The translations under genes and the position numbers were made by a program. From Bacteroidota bacterium (GTDB lineage Bacteria > Bacteroidota > Bacteroidia > B-17B0 > Aurantibacillaceae), in assembly GCA_947450025.1 (NCBI GenBank), contig CANFTW010000004.1, forward strand, positions 186,001-250,000: a DNA stretch of 64,000 nucleotides, read 5' to 3'. The notes under the pieces are model-generated. The model was given only the letters and a program-made list of their open reading frames with translations. It was not told the origin of the DNA and did no database searches. The first letter of the stretch is position 1, and each line of letters begins with the position of its first letter. Shown here one piece after another: positions 45,322-54,420 of this stretch.

Positions 45322-46344
45322 ATGGGGTTATTTGATTTTTTAACACAAGATATTGCAATTGACTTAGGTACTGCCAATACAATTATTATTCATAATGAAA
45401 AAGTTGTTGTAGATCAACCAAGTATTGTAGCTGTTGATAGAACAACTGGTAAAGTAATTGCAGTTGGGAAACAAGCTCAGATGATGCATGGAAAAACTCA
45501 CGAAAATATTAAAACCATTCGTCCATTGCGCGATGGTGTAATTGCCGATTTCCAAGCAGCTGAAGAAATGATTAAAGGAATGATCAAAATGATTAATCCT
45601 GGAAATCGTTTTTTTAAACCATCATTACGTATGGTAATTTGTATTCCAAGTGGTATTACTGAGGTTGAAAAACGTGCAGTAAGAGATAGCGCAGAACATG
45701 CGGGTGCTAAAGAAGTATACATGATTCACGAACCTATGGCAGCAGCTATTGGTATGGGAATAGATGTAGAAGAACCGATGGGTAATATGATTATTGATAT
45801 TGGTGGTGGTACTTCCGAAATTGCCGTGATGGCTTTAGGTGGTATTGTTTGCGATAAATCTACTCGTATTGCAGGCGATGATTTTAATGCAAATATTGAA
45901 GAGTATATGCGTCGTCAACACAATATTTTAATTGGAGAGCGCAGTGCTGAACAAGTTAAGATTGAAGTTGGAGCAGCCATGACAGAAATTGAAAATCCAC
46001 CTGCAGATTTTGCTGTTCAAGGGCGTGATTTAATGAGTGGAATTCCAAAAGAAGTTTTTGTAAGCTATGTAGAAATTGCTCATTGTTTAGATAAATCAAT
46101 TTCTAAAATTGAAGAAGCTATTTTAAATGCCTTAGAAATGACACCTCCTGAATTAGCTGCTGATATTTACCGTACTGGTATTTATATGGCTGGAGGCGGT
46201 TCCTTATTAAGAGGATTAGATAAACGTATTTCTTTAAAAACTAAATTACCAGTTCATGTTTGCGAAGATCCTTTAAGAGCTGTAGCAAGAGGGACAGGCA
46301 TTGCGTTAAAAAACATTCACAAATTCCCTTTCTTAATCAAATAA
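45322..46344 (+). CDS. mreB: Rod-shape-determining actin homologue MreB
   Basis: 340 residues. DIAIDLGTANTIIIH (phosphate 1), MIHEPMAAAIGMGIDV (connect 1), MIIDIGGGTSEIAV (phosphate 2) and MAGGGSLLRGLDKRI (adenosine) are the actin-superfamily motifs. MreB filaments guide lateral peptidoglycan synthesis. It is the first gene of mreB-mreC-mreD-mrdA-rodA, with a 99-base gap before mreC. No terminator or promoter is confirmed in that gap. Confidence 0.98.
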   Translation: MGLFDFLTQDIAIDLGTANTIIIHNEKVVVDQPSIVAVDRTTGKVIAVGKQAQMMHGKTHENIKTIRPLRDGVIADFQAAEEMIKGMIKMINPGNRFFKPSLRMVICIPSGITEVEKRAVRDSAEHAGAKEVYMIHEPMAAAIGMGIDVEEPMGNMIIDIGGGTSEIAVMALGGIVCDKSTRIAGDDFNANIEEYMRRQHNILIGERSAEQVKIEVGAAMTEIENPPADFAVQGRDLMSGIPKEVFVSYVEIAHCLDKSISKIEEAILNALEMTPPELAADIYRTGIYMAGGGSLLRGLDKRISLKTKLPVHVCEDPLRAVARGTGIALKNIHKFPFLIK

Positions 46345-46443
46345 CATAATTTAAAATTATATAGAAAACTTTTTTAGTTATCATATATAATATTTATATA
46401 CCTAAACCACTTTTAAATTTTAATCGATCATTTATAAATAATA

Positions 46444-47283
46444 ATGAAAAACCTTTTAAATTTTTTATATAGAAACAATTTCTTTTTTGTGTTTCTATTA
46501 TTAGAATTTATTTGTGTAATTATTATGATTAAAAACAATGGGTATCAAGGTTCAAGTTTATTAAACTCTTCGAATAAAATTAGCGCTAAAATTTACGAAA
46601 CTGAAGCTAGTGCAAAAGAATATTTGTTACTGAAAGATGAAAACGAACGTTTATCTAAAATGAATACCTACTTATTGAATAGAATGAAATTAGGCTACGC
46701 TGCTATTCCTTTAAAAACCTATAAAAAAAATGACACACTCTATAAACAAGAATATGAGTTCATGAGTGGAAAAGTGATTAATAACTCCGTAAATAAAAGA
46801 AACAACTATTTAACTTTGAATATTGGTTCTACTCAAGGCGTCACACATGATATGGCTGTAATTACAAGCGACGGTATTATAGGGATTGTAAAAGATGTTT
46901 CAGAGAATTTTGCATCAGCAATGTCTATCTTACACAAAGATGTGAGAGTTAATTGTCAGCTAAAAAAAGATGGGATTTACGGACCATTAATTTGGGATGG
47001 AATGGACTATCGTTTTTCAAATCTAACAGACATTCCTACCCATGCTAAAATCAAAAAAGGAGATACTGTGATTACAAGTTCTTTATCTGGAATTTTCCCT
47101 GAAGGTTTATTAGTTGGATTTGTTGATAGCTATGAACAAAAACCGAATGAGTCTTACTATACAGTAAAAGTAAAATTAAGTGCTGATTTCAAAAAAGTGA
47201 ATCATATTTCCGTTGTTAAATATAATTACAAAACCGAAAGAGATAGTTTAGAAACGAAATCGCAAATACAAAGTGATAAATAG
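46444..47283 (+). CDS. mreC: Rod-shape-determining protein MreC
   Basis: 279 residues. One membrane helix at about 10-32 (NFFFVFLLLEFICVIIMI) is followed by a coiled-coil stretch (AKEYLLLKDENERLSKM, ~50-75) and the periplasmic beta-domain with YLTLNIGSTQGV, DMAVITSDGIIGIV and VITSSLSGIFPEGLLVGFV, which is the MreC fold. It links MreB to the periplasmic synthases. Length is normal. Confidence 0.96.
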   Translation: MKNLLNFLYRNNFFFVFLLLEFICVIIMIKNNGYQGSSLLNSSNKISAKIYETEASAKEYLLLKDENERLSKMNTYLLNRMKLGYAAIPLKTYKKNDTLYKQEYEFMSGKVINNSVNKRNNYLTLNIGSTQGVTHDMAVITSDGIIGIVKDVSENFASAMSILHKDVRVNCQLKKDGIYGPLIWDGMDYRFSNLTDIPTHAKIKKGDTVITSSLSGIFPEGLLVGFVDSYEQKPNESYYTVKVKLSADFKKVNHISVVKYNYKTERDSLETKSQIQSDK

Positions 47284-47791
47284 TGTAATAAAAAATAGCA
47301 TCCGATTTGTTCTGCTAGTGCTTCTTCAAGTACTAATAGTTCAAAATATACGTTTAGGATCCTATATTATTTTATTCCCATATCTATTATTCATTTTATT
47401 ATTACCATTTGAAACTCCTAAATTAATTGTACTACTCTGCGCCTTTATAACAGGATTAACCATCGATATGTTTTATGACACAGCAGGTATGCATACAGCA
47501 GCCTGTACATTAATTGGATTTGCAAGATACTTCATATTAAAATTACTTTCGCCTCGCGAAGGATATGACCCTGGATTAATTCCCAATGTTGATTCTATGG
47601 GGTCATTGTGGTTTATAACCTATGCTGGATTAATCATATTTATTCATCACTTATTTTTCTTCTATCTCGAGATTTTTAGATTTAATGAATTTTTCAGAAC
47701 TTTATTACGAGTTATCTTAAGTACGATAGGCACTTTTAGTTTTGTTTATATTGTTCAATTTTTATTTTATAAAACAGATAGAAATAAATAA
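47273..47791 (+). CDS. mreD: Rod-shape-determining protein MreD
   Basis: 172 residues with four to six hydrophobic segments covering most of the protein; YIILFPYLLFILLLPFETPKLIVLL and FITGLTIDMFYDTAGMHTAA resemble the MreD core. It starts with GTG at 47273 inside mreC (11-base overlap), and its stop shares a base with the mrdA ATG. Position between mreC and mrdA makes the assignment secure although the sequence itself is weakly conserved. Confidence 0.9.
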   Translation: MINSVIKNSIRFVLLVLLQVLIVQNIRLGSYIILFPYLLFILLLPFETPKLIVLLCAFITGLTIDMFYDTAGMHTAACTLIGFARYFILKLLSPREGYDPGLIPNVDSMGSLWFITYAGLIIFIHHLFFFYLEIFRFNEFFRTLLRVILSTIGTFSFVYIVQFLFYKTDRNK

Positions 47792-49668
47792 TGAATAACA
47801 ATTCTCATTTAGCAGACAGGAAATATATTATCAGTGGTTTCTTTATCGTTATTGCCATAGTATATATTTGTCGTTTATTTTATATTCAAATCATAGACGA
47901 TAAGTATAAATTAGATGCTAGAAATAATGCATTTAGAAACCGAACAGAATATCCTTTAAGAGGATATATTTATGATCGAAATGGAAAACTGCTAGTTCAA
48001 AATGTATTATCTTATGATTTACTTGTTACTCCTAAATTAGCAAAAGATTGCGATACAATGGCTCTTTGTACTATTTTAGAAATCACAAAAGAAGAGTTTT
48101 TACGCAAAATGAAGAAGGCTTGTCAAGCGCCAAATTCACCTCGTAAAGAAAGTATTTTTGAAAAACAATTATCTAATAAAGTGTATGCTGCTTTGCAAGA
48201 AAAATTGTATCGCTTTAAAGGATTTGATGTACAATCTAGAACTGTCAGAAGATACCCAAGACCAATTGCAGCTCATTTATTAGGTTATGTAGGGGAGGTT
48301 ACAAAAGAAAAAGCTGCAAAAGATAATTATTATAGAGAAGGTGATTATATTGGTATTAGTGGCATCGAAAAATCATACGAAGAAGAGTTACGTGGAATAA
48401 AAGGCAAACAAATAGTCATGGTTGACGTTCATAGCAAAACAAAAGGACGTTATATGAACGGATTATACGATACAGCAGCTATTGCTGGTAAGCCATTATT
48501 CAGCAGCATTGATATTGAACTACAAGAATATGGAGAAAAATTAATGAAAGGTAAAAAAGGTGCAATTGTTGCTATTGAACCAAATACTGGAGAAATTTTA
48601 TGTTTAATCTCTAGTCCAGGCTATGATCCAAATTTATTAGTAGGAGGAAAAGAACGTTCAAGAAACTATACAAAATTATATTATGATTCACTAAACTTAC
48701 CATTATTTAATAGAGCTCTGACAGCGATGTATCCTCCGGGCTCTACCTTTAAATTAATCGATGCTTTAATTGCACAACAAGACGGGTTAATTACCAGATC
48801 AACTGTTTTTCCTTGTCATGGTGGTTATCCTCCAATGGGAGGCCATCCTAAATGCCACCCTCATCCTTCAACTGATTTACCTGGCTCTATTGCTACCTCA
48901 TGTAACTCTTATTACAGCTACGTATTTAGAGAAATTGTAGATCAAAAAAAATATCCAAAATTTGAAGATGGATACAATCATTGGAGAGATGCGGTTCGAT
49001 CTTTTGGTCCAAATACAAAATTAGGTACCGACTTACCTTTTGATAAACCAGGTAACGTTCCGTCTGTAGAATATTATAATAAAATATTTGGAAAAAATCA
49101 TTGGAGGAGTAATACCGTAGTATCATTAGGTATTGGACAAGCAGAATTAACACTTGTGCCTCTGCAGATGGCGAATGTTGTGGCAAGTATTGCAAATCGC
49201 GGATACTTTTACACACCTCATTGTATTAAAGGAGTGGGCATTGAAAAATCACTAGACTCTAGATTTAAAGAAAGACATTATACGTATGTTCAAAGTAAAG
49301 AAGCCTATGATAATGTATTAGATGGTATGCAAAAATGTTTTGATGCAGGAACTGCCTCAGCATCAAAAGTTCCAGGTGTGGTAGCATGTGGTAAAACAGG
49401 AACTGCTGAAAATCCACATGGTAAAGATCATGCAGTCTTTTCAGCCTTCGCGCCTCGCGATAAGCCTAAAATTGCTATCGTTTGCTTTGTTGAAAATGCT
49501 GGATTTGGTGGAACTTGGTCTGCTCCAATTGTTAGTTTAATGATTGAAAAATATTTATCAGGAAAAATTACCAGACCAGAATTAGAAAAAAGAATGATGG
49601 AAGCAGACCTAATAGGTGGCAAAAATTTATTAGGTAAACAAACTACCACAACTAAAAAGAAACATTGA
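47791..49668 (+). CDS. mrdA: Penicillin-binding protein 2 (peptidoglycan transpeptidase)
   Basis: 625 residues. A membrane anchor at about 14-33, then dimerisation domain with YPLRGYIYDRNGKLL and HLLGYVGEV, then the transpeptidase with STFK (active Ser in YPPGSTFKL), SCN and KTGT motifs. The insertion PCHGGYPPMGGHPKCHPHPS has two Cys and several His residues, as in many MrdA with a Zn-like site. The elongasome partner of RodA; the stop overlaps the rodA TTG (TTGA). Confidence 0.97.
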   Translation: MNNNSHLADRKYIISGFFIVIAIVYICRLFYIQIIDDKYKLDARNNAFRNRTEYPLRGYIYDRNGKLLVQNVLSYDLLVTPKLAKDCDTMALCTILEITKEEFLRKMKKACQAPNSPRKESIFEKQLSNKVYAALQEKLYRFKGFDVQSRTVRRYPRPIAAHLLGYVGEVTKEKAAKDNYYREGDYIGISGIEKSYEEELRGIKGKQIVMVDVHSKTKGRYMNGLYDTAAIAGKPLFSSIDIELQEYGEKLMKGKKGAIVAIEPNTGEILCLISSPGYDPNLLVGGKERSRNYTKLYYDSLNLPLFNRALTAMYPPGSTFKLIDALIAQQDGLITRSTVFPCHGGYPPMGGHPKCHPHPSTDLPGSIATSCNSYYSYVFREIVDQKKYPKFEDGYNHWRDAVRSFGPNTKLGTDLPFDKPGNVPSVEYYNKIFGKNHWRSNTVVSLGIGQAELTLVPLQMANVVASIANRGYFYTPHCIKGVGIEKSLDSRFKERHYTYVQSKEAYDNVLDGMQKCFDAGTASASKVPGVVACGKTGTAENPHGKDHAVFSAFAPRDKPKIAIVCFVENAGFGGTWSAPIVSLMIEKYLSGKITRPELEKRMMEADLIGGKNLLGKQTTTTKKKH

Positions 49669-50966
49669 GAAAACAAGAACATAGTTTATTTTACGGTATA
49701 GATAGAGTTACTGTACTAGCCTATGCCCTTTTGGTATTGATGGGCTGGATGAATATTTATGCTGCGGTTTATAACGAGGAACATCAAAATATTTTTGACA
49801 CTTCTCAAAAATACGGTATGCAATTAATATGGATTGGAAGTGCTTTTTTTATTGCAATTCTTATCTTAATAATTGACGCAGGATTTTTTACAGTATTCGC
49901 CTATTTTTTCTACGCTTTTCTATTACTCGCTTGTATTGCCGTGCCATACCTAGGCAGAGAGGTTAAAGGAAGTCGGTCATGGTTTAGATTTGGTTCATTT
50001 GGAATACAACCTGCAGAATTCATGAAATTTGCCACAAACCTTGCATTGGCTAAATATCTAAGTAATGTCAATATAGAAGTTGATAATTCTAGAAGAAACA
50101 GAATATCTGACTTAGTAAAAAATTACAAGAATACATTTATTGCTGTAATAATATTAGGTCTTCCTTTATTAATTATAAAAATACTACAAGATGAAACTGG
50201 ATTAGCAATCGTTTTTGTAGCCTTTATAATTACATTATATAGAGAAGGCCTGTCTGTAAATTTTTTAATATTTGGGCTAATATCAGCTTTAATATTTGTT
50301 CTCTCTTTAGTTATAGCCTCTCAAACACTCATTATTACTTTTAGTATAATTGGGGTCTTAGCATTTCTATTCATTAAACGTTCCCGAAAAAACTTTATCA
50401 TTGTCTCTATAATTTTTGCAACCGCAAGCGGTGTCGTTTTAGGGACTAATTATGTTTATGAACATCTAGAATCGCATCAAAGAGACCGAATCGATATTTT
50501 ATTAGGAAAAAAAATTGACCCAAAAGGTAAAGGCTATAATGTTAGTCAATCAAAAATAGCAATTGGCTCAGGTGGCTTTTTTGGCAAAGGTTATTTACAA
50601 GGCACACAAACTAAATACGATTTTGTTCCTGAACAAGACACGGATTTTATTTTTTGTACTGTGGGAGAGGAATGGGGATTTGTTGGAACAAGCACAGTTA
50701 TTATGTTAGAGCTATTTTTAATTATTAAAGTCATTTTTATGGCCGAGAGACAGCGTTCTCCTTTTAGCCGAATTTACGGTTATGGCGTTGCCTCCGTCTT
50801 ATTTTTCCATGTGGCGATCAATGTTGGAATGACTATCGGGCTAGTTCCTGTAATAGGTATTCCTTTACCATTTTTTAGCTATGGCGGATCATCGCTTTGG
50901 TCATTTACCATTTTGCTTTTCATTTTTATAAAATTAGATGCTAATCGATTAGTGATTTTAAGATAA
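49665..50966 (+). CDS. rodA: Rod-shape-determining glycosyltransferase RodA (SEDS)
   Basis: 433 residues, ten or more hydrophobic segments. SEDS motifs: GREVKGSRSWFRFGSFGIQPAEFMKFATNLALAKYLS (with the catalytic Asp region at VKGSRSWF...E), GSGGFFGKGYLQGTQTKYDFVPEQDTDFIFCTVGEEWGF, and PFFSYGGSSLW. It polymerises glycan strands with PBP2. The start is TTG at 49665, overlapping the mrdA stop; the next Met is within the first helix. Confidence 0.96.
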   Translation: MRKQEHSLFYGIDRVTVLAYALLVLMGWMNIYAAVYNEEHQNIFDTSQKYGMQLIWIGSAFFIAILILIIDAGFFTVFAYFFYAFLLLACIAVPYLGREVKGSRSWFRFGSFGIQPAEFMKFATNLALAKYLSNVNIEVDNSRRNRISDLVKNYKNTFIAVIILGLPLLIIKILQDETGLAIVFVAFIITLYREGLSVNFLIFGLISALIFVLSLVIASQTLIITFSIIGVLAFLFIKRSRKNFIIVSIIFATASGVVLGTNYVYEHLESHQRDRIDILLGKKIDPKGKGYNVSQSKIAIGSGGFFGKGYLQGTQTKYDFVPEQDTDFIFCTVGEEWGFVGTSTVIMLELFLIIKVIFMAERQRSPFSRIYGYGVASVLFFHVAINVGMTIGLVPVIGIPLPFFSYGGSSLWSFTILLFIFIKLDANRLVILR

Positions 50967-51017
50967 GTTGAAGAATGAAGAAATAATTTAATATTTTAGC
51001 GCTTGCAATTTTAATCC

Positions 51018-51368
51018 ATGAACTCGCTAAGAAAAAAAATAGAACTCATCCTTCTAAAAGAAAATTATACATTCTCACAATTAGCAGATTATTTAAATTT
51101 GTCTGAACAAGAACTAGAAGAAGGCTTAGAAAACAAAACGCTTGAGCTTCGACATCTAGAAGATATTTCGAAAAATTTAAAAGTACCTTTATATAGTTTT
51201 TTTAGGAGCCAACCTACAATAATTAATATTAAAGAGCAGCCATTTTTTACAAATAAATTATGGAATGATCATGATGAATTGAGCCCTCAGAAACTTACTG
51301 AAGAAATTCATCTTTTAAAACAGGTAATTTCTTATAAAGAAGCTGAACTAACTAAAAGACTCAAGTAA
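51018..51368 (+). CDS. XRE-type HTH protein with C-terminal coiled coil
   Basis: 116 residues. N-terminal 1-60 resembles an XRE helix-turn-helix (KIELILLKENYTFSQLADYLNLSEQELEEGLENKTLELRHLEDISKNLKVPLYSFF), the usual lambda-Cro type layout. The C-terminal 80-116 is a predicted coiled coil (LTEEIHLLKQVISYKEAELTKRL). It lies 51 bases after rodA and may be co-transcribed with the elongasome genes. It could autoregulate or regulate the cluster; no operator is identified. Confidence 0.7.
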   Translation: MNSLRKKIELILLKENYTFSQLADYLNLSEQELEEGLENKTLELRHLEDISKNLKVPLYSFFRSQPTIINIKEQPFFTNKLWNDHDELSPQKLTEEIHLLKQVISYKEAELTKRLK

Positions 51369-51383
51369 CATTGGTGTAGTATA

Positions 51384-51416
51384 TTGCTTTAATTCGTCTT
51401 TAAATTGCTATATTTG
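51384..51416 (+). promoter_or_regulatory. Promoter of the CNNM/CorC-type gene
   Basis: TATATTTG at 51409-51416 matches TAnnTTTG, with a TTG at 51384-51386, 22 bases upstream (a little long). It is 20 bases before the ATG. Confidence 0.45.
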
Positions 51417-51436
51417 TAAGAGGATATTTATTATAT

Positions 51437-52735
51437 ATGTTTGCAGACTTATTTCTTACTTTTTTATTGGTTTTATTAAATGGTTTTTTTGTTGCCGCAG
51501 AATTCGCCCTTGTTAAAGTGAGATCTTCTCAATTAGACCTATTAGCTCAAAAAGGCAGCAAAAGAGCAAAGGCTGCTCAGCAACTAGTTCAAAAACTAGA
51601 TTCATACCTATCTGCTACTCAATTAGGTATTACATTAGCAAGTTTAGGATTAGGTGCATTTGGAGAACATGTGATGAGTAGACTAGTTGGTGATTTATTT
51701 GTTAATTTTAATATTACGGTAAATCCTCACTTAGTAACTGTTCCTATTGCCTTTACCTTGATAACATTTTTCCATATTACCATTGGAGAGCAAGTCCCTA
51801 AAATGTTTGGTATTAAGTATCCACTAGAGATGGTATTATTTATTTCATGGCCAATGCGAATTTTCTTTTTTGTATTTGGTCCATTTATATGGCTACTTAA
51901 TCAATCTTCAAATCTATTTTTGAGAATGTTAGGCATTAAAAAAGTTGGAGAAGAAGATGTTCATACCGAAGAAGAATTACGATTAATTTTAACAGAAAGT
52001 GAAGAAGGTGGGGCTATAAAACCAAGTGAAAATGAATTAATTCAAAATGTTTTTGATTTTGACGATCGATTAGTAAAACAAATAATGGTTCCTCAAAACC
52101 GAGTAACCGCTATTGATATTGAAGCTTTAGACAAAGAGGGTATTGTACAAAAAATATCTGAAGAAGGATTTTCTCGTTATCCAATTTATATTGGAGATAT
52201 TGACAACATAATAGGTGTTATTTATGCAAAAGATTTGTTTAAAGAACTCATCTCTAAAAAATTCAGAACAATCAAAGATATCATGCGACCTGCTCATTTT
52301 GTTCCTGAAAGCATGAAAATAAATGATTTGTTACGTGATTTTCAAAAACTACATATGCAGATTGCTATTGTTACCAATGAATTTGGGGCAACGGCGGGAA
52401 TTGTGACGATGGAAGATATTATTGAAGAGTTAGTGGGTGAAATTCAAGATGAACATGATGAAGAAAAGCCTACGGTAGAAAAAAAGAGTGAAACTGAATA
52501 TATTGTCAATGCGCATAGCGGTATTGGAGACGTTAATGAATCCTTACCAATGTCCCTTCCTGAAAGTCCAAAATATGAAACAATATCAGGGCTTATTAAT
52601 TTTTTATGGGGAAGAATTCCTGGCGTAAACGAAAAAAGAAAATATGGTGGCTATGAAATCACAATATTACAGCGAAAAAAACAAACTGTGGAATCCGTTA
52701 AATTAAGAGTTTTAGAAGCTGATAAAGTAGAATAA
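51437..52735 (+). CDS. CNNM/CorC-type membrane protein (DUF21-CBS-CorC_HlyC)
   Basis: 432 residues. DUF21 transmembrane domain at 1-~190 with FFVAAEFALVKVRSSQLDLLA and ATQLGITLASLGLGAFGEHV; two CBS domains at about 205-325 (MVPQNRVTAID, RYPIYIGDIDNIIGVIYAKDLF, QIAIVTNEFGATAGIVTMEDIIEELVGEI) and a C-terminal CorC_HlyC domain (340-425). The family is often annotated hemolysin, but better-studied members handle Mg2+ or other cation transport. Convergent with the GWxTD gene. Confidence 0.93.
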   Translation: MFADLFLTFLLVLLNGFFVAAEFALVKVRSSQLDLLAQKGSKRAKAAQQLVQKLDSYLSATQLGITLASLGLGAFGEHVMSRLVGDLFVNFNITVNPHLVTVPIAFTLITFFHITIGEQVPKMFGIKYPLEMVLFISWPMRIFFFVFGPFIWLLNQSSNLFLRMLGIKKVGEEDVHTEEELRLILTESEEGGAIKPSENELIQNVFDFDDRLVKQIMVPQNRVTAIDIEALDKEGIVQKISEEGFSRYPIYIGDIDNIIGVIYAKDLFKELISKKFRTIKDIMRPAHFVPESMKINDLLRDFQKLHMQIAIVTNEFGATAGIVTMEDIIEELVGEIQDEHDEEKPTVEKKSETEYIVNAHSGIGDVNESLPMSLPESPKYETISGLINFLWGRIPGVNEKRKYGGYEITILQRKKQTVESVKLRVLEADKVE

Positions 52736-52742
52736 CATTTTA

Positions 52743-54020
52743 CTAATTATCTAAATAAACTCTTCCTTGACGCCACATATCAACAGCCTGATACCAGGGT
52801 GACTTAAAAATATCACTTCTTTCTAAGTAATAATCATTGTCCGTAAAAGGATTAATAACCTTTATAAAATCAAATACGATTGAATTAGGATTACCAATTT
52901 CTCCATAAGTCCATATTTCACCATTTTTTCTTTTAGTCACTTTACTTGGAGCGCCAAATACAATATATATCATGCCTCTATCTGTTTTCCATCCTTCTTG
53001 AAAACTTGAAAATAATTTATTAGACTCTTGTACTCTGCCGTAATATTTCTTAATTAATTCCTTTGCGCGTTCATTACTTCCACCAATCTCTAACCAAAAT
53101 TTATCAATCGCAGCTTTTTTATCCGCTGCTTGCATACAATTATCAAATTCTTTTTTTGCCATAATATATCTTGTCGACAATATCATTTGATCAGCATTTT
53201 TAATTTTCGGAAATGACGATTCATATACAAAAAAAGTAACCCCTTCTTTCGTTTCTTTATTTGTTTTTAAATGAACAAAGCCAGTTTTAGGCAACTGTAC
53301 TTCCATTAAATCATTTTGTTTACTGATGGCATATGTAGAATCTGGTTTATAACTAAAATGCGGCATGAGTTCCATCGAAAATGGAGGTAATGCAATTTTA
53401 AAATCACCTTTAAATACATCAACGTTATACAACTGTTCTTTATTTCTAATAGTCTGTAAATAGATTAATTCTTCGGGTTTATAGTAAGAATTATAAAAAA
53501 TTTCATTTCTGTAGTTAGTTACTAAAAAATTTTGTCGAGAATTTATATTTTCTTTATTGCAATAAAAACTTTGACTATAAATCGTTTTTTTATGATTATC
53601 GATTACATTGATATCCAGATCATAATTACTACCATTATCAAGATTAAGAAAAATAAAACCTTTTAAAAATTTCACTACAGCATCCGACTGCCTATCAATT
53701 ATTTTAATTGATACCGTATCCTTAACCGAATTTAAATTATCTTCAGAACTAATTTTGACTAACAATTTAACATCACTATAAAAATAATTACTTGTATCCG
53801 TTCTTTTATAAACCAAAACTTCATTCGAGATTTCAAAAAACAATTCACTAACACTATCATTTAGGTGATATAATGTAAACTTAGAGTTCAACTCATTATT
53901 CTCCTTTTTATATAATCGATCTTTATTAGATTGATTGATTTTTTGAGTGGAACAAGAGTTCAAAAAAATACATACAAACAGTATGATAGGATATGTAATT
54001 TTATTCAAAAACATCTCCAA
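52743..54020 (-). CDS. GWxTD-domain lipoprotein
   Basis: 425 residues. Lipobox CIFLNSC places Cys at about 23. The GWxTD domain is visible near residue 335: FQEGWKTDRGMIYIVFGAPSKV, followed by WTYG. The N-terminal ~300 residues are beta-rich and poorly conserved. Known only as a Bacteroidota/Acidobacteria-associated domain in exported proteins, function unknown. It is downstream of the HMA lipoprotein and the deacetylase gene on the same strand (36-base gap). Confidence 0.85.
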   Translation of the reverse strand: MEMFLNKITYPIILFVCIFLNSCSTQKINQSNKDRLYKKENNELNSKFTLYHLNDSVSELFFEISNEVLVYKRTDTSNYFYSDVKLLVKISSEDNLNSVKDTVSIKIIDRQSDAVVKFLKGFIFLNLDNGSNYDLDINVIDNHKKTIYSQSFYCNKENINSRQNFLVTNYRNEIFYNSYYKPEELIYLQTIRNKEQLYNVDVFKGDFKIALPPFSMELMPHFSYKPDSTYAISKQNDLMEVQLPKTGFVHLKTNKETKEGVTFFVYESSFPKIKNADQMILSTRYIMAKKEFDNCMQAADKKAAIDKFWLEIGGSNERAKELIKKYYGRVQESNKLFSSFQEGWKTDRGMIYIVFGAPSKVTKRKNGEIWTYGEIGNPNSIVFDFIKVINPFTDNDYYLERSDIFKSPWYQAVDMWRQGRVYLDN

Positions 54021-54056
54021 TGAAGGTACAAAATAATATGAAATTTGAATCGAAAA

Positions 54057-54407
54057 TTATTTCAATTCGAATGGCTTTCTATCATATTGACAGCAAGATT
54101 CTAATTTGCCGTAGGCATAATCATCGCCATAATATGCATCATTATCATAACCTGCCTTTGCAACTAATTCCTGAATATGATCCAACGTGATTTTGGTTGT
54201 ATCAAATTTAACAGTCATTAATGTCGATTCAACATTCCAATTTTTCTCAACAACACCATCAACATTGCAAGAAGATTCAATGGTTGTTTTACATTTTTCA
54301 CAATTTCCCCACACTTTAAATGAGGCAGTTTTTTCAGAATTTCCAGTTGTTTTACAAGATGTTACAACCAAAGAAAAAAACATTAAAAGAGATATTACCG
54401 TTTTCAT
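54057..54407 (-). CDS. HMA-domain lipoprotein (metal-binding)
   Basis: 116 residues from the ATG at 54407; an in-frame start further upstream runs into the neighbouring gene. Lipobox VVTSC gives Cys18. A heavy-metal-associated fold follows, with the metal motif GNCEKCK (MxCxxC-like, Met replaced by Asn) and typical strands (VESTLMTVKFDTTKITLDHIQELVAKAGYDND). The C-terminus has an extra CCQY pair. It probably binds Cu, Zn or similar in the periplasm or outer membrane. It lies 13 bases after the NodB deacetylase. Confidence 0.8.
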   Translation of the reverse strand: MKTVISLLMFFSLVVTSCKTTGNSEKTASFKVWGNCEKCKTTIESSCNVDGVVEKNWNVESTLMTVKFDTTKITLDHIQELVAKAGYDNDAYYGDDYAYGKLESCCQYDRKPFELK

Positions 54408-54420
54408 TTTGAAATAGCCA

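Noticed and set aside
52743-54020. GWxTD protein as T9SS component
   Set aside because: The GWxTD motif is clear but there is no Por/Gld-type domain; no secretion role claimed.
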